From NCBI GenBank assembly GCA_003118195.1, contig BEXV01000001.1, positions 671,040 to 735,039 on the forward strand: 64,000 nt of DNA, read 5' to 3'. This DNA is from Hemicentrotus pulcherrimus. Taxonomy: Eukaryota > Echinodermata > Echinoidea > Camarodonta > Strongylocentrotidae. Below the pieces are notes generated by a model. The model was not told the DNA's origin, ran no database searches, and saw only the letters and a list, made by a program, of their open reading frames with translations. This document shows, piece by piece, positions 59,601 through 64,000 of the stretch. Numbering within the stretch: the stretch's first letter is position 1; each line of letters opens with the position of its first letter. Both the position numbers and the translations under genes were made by a program.

Positions 59601-61285
59601 CTCCCTTCGATCCTCCTCTTCTGCCAGATCCCTCCGTTCATCTTCCTCCATGCAATTAATTCACGGCCCACGAACAAAAACCCGTTATGGTGACCGTGCC
59701 TTTTCATCGATTGCCCCCGCCCTCTGGAACAAACTCCCACCCCATATTCAAAATGCCCCATCCATCGAATCATTCAAAACCCTTCTCAAAACCCACCTTT
59801 TTAATCAATTATAGTTTACTGGAGGCGCACACAATTAGTTAATTCCATTCAACTCAATTGTATTGTATTAGTAATATTTCATTTTACTTTGTCGCTTTTA
59901 AGGTATTAAACATGTTGAATAATTAAAAGTTAGACAGTACCACCTGTGCGCTTAGAAACATCTGTATAAAGCGCCCTATAAATATTATTATTATTATTAT
60001 TAAACTTCTGTGGACAACTGGTAATCAAAGAGTGTGTAAGAGTTCATCCAAAGACAATCACAACCTTTCAATATTTGGGTTCTATTTATATATATTCAAG
60101 ATTGAAGTTTTATTGTTTATAATAATACAGAAATATATTTCCCATAAGTGTTACATACAACATAAACATAAGCACAAATATGATCTTATATAATTCAAAT
60201 GTGCAGAGCCTCCTACAGTCGATGATGTAGGTGGGGCTGCATGTGTCACAATTATCTTTATTCTTATAAAATCTTCATGCTTTACCGACATGTAAGAATA
60301 AAATGTGTGTTAAAACCATATACAGGCACATATAATGTACCAGATATTTGACTTGAAAATGATCGATTGAACTTGAATTTAACTTTGTCAATCTATCAAT
60401 GTACATGTATATATCCTCATGGATTTGTAGGATCAATTTTATCATCTGTTGAGAGGGAGAAGTGATTTGACTGCCTTTTGTATGTGACAAATGGTTTCAG
60501 TTACTTCCTTTCTGGCTCCCAGCAGACAATATCTCTGCCTGTTGTTCACCAAATACCATCAATTACAGTTGACATCTTTATAACATGACTTGGTACTTGT
60601 CAATTCACAAACAATTAAATCATGAAATGTTAGAGAATATTACATACGCTTCATGTCAATCTGCAGCATGTACTCCAGCTTTGCACAGAGCTTGTGAAGA
60701 GGAACACTGTCGTCTGTAACAGGCAGCTGAGTCTCCTCATAATTCCTCTTCAGGTCTTGGATATATTCTGTATGGAAAGCATAACCAATTACACTTGTTT
60801 AGGTTATAGCTCAATAAATCAACCGTATGATTGGTGTGCAAAATAAGATAATCAGGAAGTATCATATCATCAGAATTCGCTATAATGCACCCTTATCCTT
60901 GTAACACACACTACACCAAAGTTCTACAAGAATCTTCAAGAATGCAGGAAGCAGACTACACCAAAGAAGAAGAAGAAGAACTTTCAGTAAGAAGTATTTC
61001 TGTTAATAACACAGTAATTCTTGTAATTCTTATCAAAAGTATTAATTGCATGAGTGGTAAAATGTAGGATATTGTACCCTCTAAATCATACATCAGTTGA
61101 TCAGAATATGAAGAAATTGGCCTTTCAATTCTTACAAATTGAAATATCTAATAAAAATTCCAGTTGACGATTTTTAGATTGAAATCAAATCACTTATCAC
61201 TATAATAGTTGTCAAAAATTACTGGAAGTACTTCACAATTACCTTTCATTTCTGAAATAATCTTTGGTGCTCTACCGAGTGCCAT
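40976..61285 (-). CDS. FYCO1: FYCO1 (FYVE and coiled-coil domain autophagy adaptor), whole coding span of 20 exons
   Basis: Adaptor that links RAB7/PI3P-positive late endosomes and LC3-positive autophagosomes to kinesin for plus-end transport. Twenty coding exons with GT-AG borders and matching phases give 4800 nt (1599 codons plus stop; human FYCO1 is 1478 residues). Architecture: RUN domain (about 1-190), long coiled coil (about 210-1260), FYVE zinc finger (about 1273-1322), LIR motif FDII (about 1436-1439) and a C-terminal GOLD domain (about 1485-1598). The start [14 protein letters not shown] has a strong context (A at -3, G at +4) and aligns with the human N terminus. The frame is also open for 48 nt upstream to an acceptor. 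Two in-frame stops (codons about 664 and 733) interrupt the largest exon. Introns contain LINE, SINE and MITE insertions. The gene converges on NFE2L. Confidence 0.94.
41248..41467. repeat. Interspersed repeat with (GGAC)n core in last FYCO1 intron
   Basis: CTTTGACCTTTGACCTTGTG, then GATCAGTTCTTGAGATAAAG, then ACGTACGGACGGACGGACAA and AAAACATAATGCTTTCGG. This layout looks like a common dispersed marine-invertebrate repeat. Non-coding. Confidence 0.55.
41653..41819 (-). CDS. FYCO1: FYCO1 GOLD domain exon 2
   Basis: 167 nt, phase 0 to 2. [35 protein letters not shown] and [14 protein letters not shown] match the human [30 protein letters not shown] and IIFDNTFS blocks. Confidence 0.95.
42392..42560 (-). 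CDS. FYCO1: FYCO1 GOLD domain exon 1
   Basis: 169 nt, phase 2 to 0. It encodes an acidic lead-in, then [20 protein letters not shown] and [10 protein letters not shown], aligning with human [27 protein letters not shown]. Acceptor CCCATATAG, donor AAG/GTTAGA. Confidence 0.92.
43042..43215 (-). CDS. FYCO1: FYCO1 LIR exon (LC3-interacting motif FDII)
   Basis: About 174 nt, phase 2 to 2. It encodes [20 protein letters not shown]; human FYCO1 has DDAVFDIITDEEL at this position. The core F-D-I-I with acidic residues on both sides fits the LC3-binding consensus. The flanks are low-complexity acidic sequence. The lower edge is uncertain by 1 bp. Confidence 0.92.
44155..44442 (-). CDS. FYCO1: FYCO1 exon: end of FYVE finger and acidic linker
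   Basis: 288 nt, phase 2 to 2. It starts KKSRVCEQC, supplying the last C-x2-C pair of the FYVE finger, then an acidic, Ser-rich, presumably disordered linker ([20 protein letters not shown]). Acceptor GAACCAG, donor GA/GTGAGT. Confidence 0.92.
45000..45124 (-). CDS. FYCO1: FYCO1 FYVE zinc-finger exon
   Basis: 125 nt, phase 0 to 2. It contains CMSC, the signature RKHHCRLCG and FCAKC, i.e. six of eight zinc-binding cysteines in C-x2-C pairs. The R(R/K)HHCRxCG motif binds PI3P headgroups. As in human FYCO1 (CLDC) there is no upstream WxxD, only the diverged ERWMDD of the previous exon. Confidence 0.95.
45345..45630 (+). mobile_element. Relic of a non-LTR retrotransposon RT C terminus
   Basis: Frame 45410-45628 contains [20 protein letters not shown] and [18 protein letters not shown]. 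These resemble the W(F/Y)GHV...RGRPRKRW(x)D motifs at the C terminus of many RTE/Nimb/Lian-type reverse transcriptases. Upstream similarity (REKIRK, then ESRL in another frame) implies a frameshift. It lies antisense in the intron upstream of the FYVE exon. Degenerate, non-functional. Confidence 0.6.
46187..46274 (-). CDS. FYCO1: FYCO1 exon immediately before FYVE ([13 protein letters not shown]...ERWMDDK)
   Basis: 88 nt, phase 2 to 0. [17 protein letters not shown] and ASERWMDDK match human KDALWQKSDALEFQQKL and EERWLGD. Acceptor TTTTCAG, donor CAG/GTTATA. Confidence 0.92.
46714..46832 (-). CDS. FYCO1: FYCO1 coiled-coil exon
   Basis: 119 nt, phase 0 to 2, starting [20 protein letters not shown] and ending KKQLVKLV. 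The donor CAA/GTAGGT fits the phase of the next exon. Confidence 0.88.
47201..47391 (+). mobile_element. SINE copy C, head-truncated, in a FYCO1 intron
   Basis: Body CACACTCAACCCAGGTGAAG matches copy B. The 3' end AGCGCTTAGAGAC...AGGCGCTATATAAGCAC plus ATTATTATT matches the LINE 3' end at 59943-60002. The tRNA head is missing. Antisense to FYCO1. Confidence 0.72.
47437..47484 (-). CDS. FYCO1: FYCO1 micro-exon, coiled coil
   Basis: 48 nt (16 codons), phase 0 to 0, [16 protein letters not shown]. Acceptor TTTTGTACAG, donor CAG/GTGTGT. Short but keeps phase with both neighbours. Confidence 0.75.
47578..47620. repeat. (GA)n microsatellite
   Basis: Pure GA repeat of about 43 bp in a FYCO1 intron, preceded by GGGAGGGA-type purine tract. 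Confidence 0.95.
49269..49340 (-). CDS. FYCO1: FYCO1 small coiled-coil exon
   Basis: 72 nt (24 codons), phase 0 to 0, [20 protein letters not shown] then SVEE. Acceptor CCAATCAG, donor GAG/GTAATTC. Confidence 0.82.
50694..50834 (-). CDS. FYCO1: FYCO1 coiled-coil exon
   Basis: 141 nt, phase 0 to 0. It encodes [20 protein letters not shown] and ends INFQKK before GTAAGAAGG. Acceptor TTGTTGTAG. Confidence 0.87.
51186..51719. other. Direct duplication around N at 51281 enclosing repeat B copy 2
   Basis: 51186-51280 and 51625-51719 are identical over about 95 bp. The N follows the first copy. This is consistent with contig ends overlapping, or with haplotypes with and without the repeat being concatenated. 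Confidence 0.8.
51311..51625 (+). repeat. Dispersed repeat family 'B', copy 2, in FYCO1 intron
   Basis: Same blocks as copy 1 with about 80% apparent similarity. It begins TTGTAAAGGGTAC and ends AGTACCTTTAA. It is bounded on both sides by a direct duplication of unique intron sequence (see the assembly note). Confidence 0.75.
52041..52411 (-). CDS. FYCO1: FYCO1 coiled-coil exon (conserved [14 protein letters not shown])
   Basis: 371 nt, phase 1 to 0. Long Glu/Gln-rich coil ending [20 protein letters not shown], which matches human LNTLKFQLSAEIMDYQSRL. This anchors the coiled coil to FYCO1 rather than to a generic coil protein. Acceptor TTTCAAAG, donor CAG/GTAATC. Confidence 0.92.
52770..52837. 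repeat. Compact palindromic MITE (snap-back) in FYCO1 intron
   Basis: TGGCCCGTACTCTGAAGTCA and its complement TGACTTCAGAATACGGCCA face each other across GGTTTAGTTAAACCCGG. Nearly the whole 68 bp is one hairpin. Confidence 0.85.
53011..53085 (+). repeat. LINE/SINE 3' tail fragment
   Basis: GTTGTGCTTTATAAATATTG followed by ATTATTATT-type repeats closely resembles the 3' end of the LINE at 59943-60002. It is a heavily 5'-truncated copy in a FYCO1 intron. Confidence 0.55.
53142..53352 (-). CDS. FYCO1: FYCO1 coiled-coil exon
   Basis: 211 nt, phase 0 to 1. It encodes [20 protein letters not shown] and [20 protein letters not shown], both classic heptad sequence. Donor AGAG/GTATGT, acceptor TTTGAAAG. 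Confidence 0.87.
53769..55688 (-). CDS. FYCO1: FYCO1 giant coiled-coil exon (640 codons) with two in-frame stops
   Basis: 1920 nt, phase 0 to 0, between ATATAG/GTGCAACAG and GAACAG/GTAAGAAA. The whole exon reads in one frame as Glu/Lys/Leu-rich coiled coil. TAA at 54545-54543 (after IMQQL) and TAG at 54338-54336 (after RLSREV) interrupt it, and coil sequence continues immediately after each in the same frame. Both are one C-to-T change away from Gln codons. Causes could be base errors, a null allele, readthrough or, for the TAA only, removal by a 57-nt in-frame GTAAGT...ACAG interval (54590-54534). Confidence 0.88.
56066..56293 (-). CDS. FYCO1: FYCO1 exon, start of coiled coil
   Basis: 228 nt, phase 0 to 0. 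It begins [16 protein letters not shown] and continues into heptad-rich sequence ([20 protein letters not shown], then LESENDD). The RUN-to-coil linker is not strongly conserved, but phases and coil character fit. Confidence 0.88.
56576..56804 (-). CDS. FYCO1: FYCO1 RUN domain end and Ser-rich linker
   Basis: 229 nt, phase 2 to 0. It encodes [20 protein letters not shown], then [20 protein letters not shown] and [10 protein letters not shown], ending [16 protein letters not shown]. It corresponds to the human segment ending WKPPSRSSSMSSLVSS. The coding DNA has an internal quasi-periodic TGACCT pattern that reflects the DL-rich peptide. Confidence 0.92.
57889..57995 (-). CDS. FYCO1: FYCO1 RUN domain exon ([18 protein letters not shown])
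   Basis: 107 nt, phase 0 to 2. It encodes [20 protein letters not shown] then [15 protein letters not shown], colinear with the human RUN domain. Acceptor CTCTACAG, donor CG/GTAAGAA. Confidence 0.93.
58530..58648 (-). CDS. FYCO1: FYCO1 RUN domain exon ([15 protein letters not shown])
   Basis: 119 nt, phase 1 to 0. It encodes [20 protein letters not shown] then [10 protein letters not shown], the most conserved RUN block of FYCO1. Donor GAG/GTAAGC. The acceptor (GATAAAG) has a weak polypyrimidine tract but the phase fits. Confidence 0.93.
58957..60002 (+). mobile_element. 5'-truncated CR1/L2-like non-LTR retrotransposon (LINE) in a FYCO1 intron
   Basis: An uninterrupted 286-codon frame (58957-59814) begins just before the reverse-transcriptase catalytic box YADDTQIYL. 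It continues through RT thumb-type sequence ([29 protein letters not shown]) to a natural stop ([10 protein letters not shown]... LLKTHLF). The 3' UTR ends GCGCCCTATAAATATTATT with (ATT)n, the usual microsatellite-like tail of this LINE group. The 5' part including most of the RT is missing. It sits between RUN-domain exons in antisense orientation to FYCO1. No clear target-site duplication was found. The intact frame suggests a fairly recent insertion. Confidence 0.9.
60648..60767 (-). CDS. FYCO1: FYCO1 RUN domain exon ([20 protein letters not shown])
   Basis: 120 nt, phase 1 to 1. It encodes [20 protein letters not shown] followed by [15 protein letters not shown], closely matching the human [24 protein letters not shown] segment of the RUN domain. 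Acceptor CCATACAG, donor GTATGTA. Confidence 0.92.
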
Positions 61286-61333
61286 GATGATGTTAACAAT
61301 GTGGTCTCTCTCCTCAAAAAGCAAATGTTGAGT
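61243..61333 (-). CDS. FYCO1: FYCO1 first coding exon (start codon at 61285)
   Basis: 91-nt exon between a good acceptor (CCTTCACAG) and AAAG/GTAATT, exit phase 1. The probable ATG is at 61285, so 61286-61333 would be 5'UTR. That part has no in-frame stop, so an N-terminal extension remains possible. Upstream non-coding exons must lie further right. The segment from 61281 is duplicated after the N at 61377 without the exon 3' half, which looks like an assembly artefact. Confidence 0.75.
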
Positions 61334-61473
61334 CTGTGAAGGAAATGAACTAAAAATAATTCTAAGCTTGATATTGNGCCATGATGATGTTAACAATGTG
61401 GTCTCTCTCCTCAAAAAGCAAATGTTGAGTCTGTGAAGGAAATGAACTAAAAATAATTCTAAGCTTGATATTG
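61281..61473. other. FYCO1: Direct duplication around N at 61377 (assembly artefact across FYCO1 first exon)
   Basis: 61281-61376 and 61378-61473 are identical. The left contig stops where the probable LTR begins. The duplicate copies the 5' part of the first coding exon but not its donor. Confidence 0.85.
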
Positions 61474-63345
61474 TCGGGATGTAAAAGTTTTAGATTAAGG
61501 TCTTTAAAGAGAGATTAAAGTTAGGAATGCGAAGTACTGAAGGAATGCTAACGTATGGGGAATGGTTAATCACCTGTTAGGACCGTATCACTGAAGGAGT
61601 CTTTAGTAGTAATGTCCTTACTCAATGTTAAATTAGTTAATTGATATGAACGGAGATACATGTGTAATTAACGCTTCTAAATATCTTAGTGGAAGGATTT
61701 TATGTTACGCCTTGAGTGTAAGCTACTCTCGAGCGTGGGTTTTCTAATACGTGCTCATTGCCATCTAAAGCTATGCTCAGGGAACGGTGTGCAGTCACCG
61801 GTCGGCTGAGAAAGTTTAATTGTAAGTTGCATTACTTTGTATCATAGGTTGAAATTACATTGGTAATATGAATTATACATCATGTTGCATGTGGGTGAAG
61901 TTTTGAGAAGATTTATATGCACAGTTTGATATATATTTTAGTGACAAAATAATGTTGGTTCATTGAACATGTTTTCAGAGCGACCATGTTCATTTAGTAT
62001 CGTAGAGGGCTCTCTGAATGTAAGCATAGAAGATGGTGGCGCCCGCTAGCCATACTTTGTTAGGTGTACATGTAATCAAGGGTTGTTAAAAAGGAAGCTT
62101 TAACACTGATTGAAGTTAGTATAATAATATAAATTGATTGTAAGCTTAAATGATATATTAAGTGAGATGATTATTTAGTTGATGGTCTTGTAAATGCAGG
62201 CATAGTGGAGCTTTTGGAGTGATTTACTTACAAAATGTAATTGTTGTTTTATCCTCAGTGAGTCTACATTGAACGAGGATCTGTAGCTGAAAGCCGACTG
62301 GGTTTTGCTAGTTCTTCAAGTGACCTTGGGTACGAGTCAATTTATTATGTAATGTTACGAATATGCAAATTATCTGATTTGATATGTTAATTCCACGAGG
62401 TTGCTGGAATTGAGACTAATAAATGAAGAATCGGATCAAAAGGTAACCAAATCGTTTTGATTTCCATTATATATTTATATAATTCTGAGTTATGGTTTGG
62501 GCCAATTTGTGTTGATTGTCCCGACCTAACAGTAATATGATATTTAATTAAGGGTAAATGAAAACACTTAGGAATGATTGTATGGTTTGTATTTGAAAAC
62601 CGACAAAGTTAACGTGGTTCGGTTTAATACTGATATTGCTGATATGATACTGATAGGGTGATGAATGATAGTGAATCTATTGGTAATGACGTAAATATTC
62701 TCCTTATGCCTTGAGAATCTGTTACTGTTTAGGGAGGTTATTATTCAAGATAAATTTCTGGGATGAGTGTTTTTCCTAGTAGTTAGCAGTTGCTATGTGT
62801 TATTAATATTTGATAGCAATGGTTTGATAGTATTGATTCAATGATGGCATCATCTGTAAATGTGGCTTTTAATGGAAAGTTCTATAAATACAAAAGGATT
62901 TCTATGGATATTGGAAATATGTTTAATGGTTATTATAATGATCTAGGTAGGTCATATTACTAGGCATCCTTTGTTAAGATTGAAGACTGATACAATTAGA
63001 ATACTGGCAATTATTGAAGCTTGGATGCATTTGATAGTGAAAGTATTGAGCTCTTTAATACTTCTGACTTCTGTGGGTTAAATTTGCATTAGTTGCAAGG
63101 GACAATGTTTTGCTGAAACAATGTTATACATGTTTATCTAGTGTCTGATGATGATGTATATATCATATCATTTGCAATGATATGTTCATTTTGTTTGTTC
63201 GTTGCAGGGTTTCTTATTTCTTTGCTTTATTGCTTTGCAATAAAAGTATTGAACTTCAGATATCTGTCACGACTCCTTCATTTGAGTAACCCGAGTTACT
63301 AATTCTACTCATCCCGGTGGAGCTCACCCCTCCCCACCCCCGACA
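61472..63345 (+). mobile_element. Probable solo LTR of an LTR retrotransposon
   Basis: The 1874-bp interval starts TGTCGGG and ends CCCGACA (7-bp inverted ends, TG...CA) and is flanked by a 4-bp direct duplication ATAT (61468-61471 and 63346-63349). AATAAA at 63239-63244 lies about 100 bp before the right end, as expected for an R/U5 boundary. No gag/pol frame or second LTR is visible, so a recombined solo LTR is the best reading. Orientation is set by AATAAA. Confidence 0.68.
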
Positions 63346-63517
63346 ATATTATACAAACATTGCGTGCTACCGCATTCAATATAACAAAATATGTCAACTG
63401 ACAAATTCAGAATTTCCTGAGTGATGCTATATTTCACAGAGGCTGCAGGCCGAGTTTGAACTGGCACAAGGGATAGTCTAACCCGAACAGATTAGCTGAA
63501 GGAGAGTCCATATTTAT

Positions 63518-63892
63518 TTAAAGGGATCGTTTAACAATGTTAAATCTGAGATACATGGCCCTATCAGTGTCTATAATTTGGTGTAATATTGAAGCCCTAA
63601 TAAAACTGCGCTTCAAAATGATCAAGAAGTGCTTCAAAAAAGTAAAAATCTTTGATTGACCAGTTTTCCACTCGTTTTCCCCAATAGACTGTAGTGTTGT
63701 GAAAACCGTCCGGCGAACGGTTTTCAAAATTTGTAATTTCAATTATAAATATCTTGATAATCAGACAGGCGATGGGCTTGTAAAAGTCATGGGGCTCCTG
63801 ACTGACTTAAAGGTGTATAATTATCATTGCAGCATGAGCTAAATTCAGAATTTTGATTCAGAATCTGAGACAAAGTTACCGGATCCCTTTAA
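63518..63892. mobile_element. MITE-like element with TTAA-flanked inverted ends
   Basis: The left end TTAAAGGGATC and right end GATCCCTTTAA are perfect 11-bp inverted copies and include TTAA on both sides (63518-63521, 63889-63892). About 375 bp, no coding capacity. A TTAA target fits piggyBac-type non-autonomous elements; the family is inferred. Confidence 0.5.
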
Positions 63893-64000
63893 GTTTTACA
63901 TTGACTTACAATGTTATTTTAAAAGTATATGGAATTTAGTTCTATTTCCTTTCTAATCATTGTTTTCTACACTACATGGATTGTGATGAAAATGAGCATT

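Noticed and set aside
62030..62060. TGGCGCCC motif resembling an LTR-retrotransposon primer-binding site
   Set aside because: It lies inside the proposed LTR without an adjacent LTR end or internal coding region.
1..64000. Search for CRISPR arrays, prokaryotic operons or ribosome binding sites
   Set aside because: The window is clearly nuclear DNA of an animal; no spaced direct repeats or operon-like gene runs were seen.

Overview
Eukaryotic genomic DNA, AT-rich and intron-rich, probably from an invertebrate deuterostome and most likely an echinoderm such as a sea urchin. The species is an inference. It rests on the gene structures, TTAGGG-type telomere-like repeats and abundant MITEs, SINEs and CR1-like LINEs. 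Two complete protein-coding genes can be reconstructed with matching splice phases. They are convergent (tail to tail).

Region 1 (1 to about 22.9 kb) has no exon I can support. It holds two tRNA-derived SINE copies, a fold-back repeat, low-complexity tracts and otherwise unassigned DNA.

Region 2 (about 23.0 to 37.2 kb, + strand) is a single NFE2L/CNC bZIP gene (NRF1/NRF2/NRF3 ortholog, cnc/skn-1 family). Two alternative first coding exons both join in phase 0 to one shared exon carrying the KEAP1-binding Neh2 region. The upstream short exon (23726-23800) gives a 605-residue NRF2-like protein. The downstream long exon (29172-29735) encodes an NRF1-type ER-targeting N terminus and gives a 768-residue protein. 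The shared exon carries ten N-glycosylation sequons, as expected for an ER-routed, NGLY1-processed NRF1-type factor. One locus therefore appears to encode both the cytosolic stress sensor and the ER-anchored proteasome regulator that vertebrates split between paralogs.

Region 3 (about 40.6 to 61.3 kb, - strand) is FYCO1, the autophagosome/late-endosome adaptor for kinesin transport. Twenty coding exons give 1599 codons plus stop (4800 nt, divisible by three) with RUN, long coiled coil, FYVE, LIR and GOLD in the standard order. The large 1.92 kb coiled-coil exon has two in-frame stop codons (TAA, TAG) in otherwise clean frame.

FYCO1 introns carry a 5'-truncated CR1/L2-like LINE, an RT relic, a SINE copy, MITEs and snap-back repeats. 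Region 4 (61.4 to 64 kb) has a probable 1.87 kb solo LTR with a 4-bp target duplication and a TTAA-flanked MITE. Three single-N positions (30150, 51281, 61377) are flanked by near-identical direct duplications. These look like contig-join artefacts, and a six-N gap lies in a poly-C tract.
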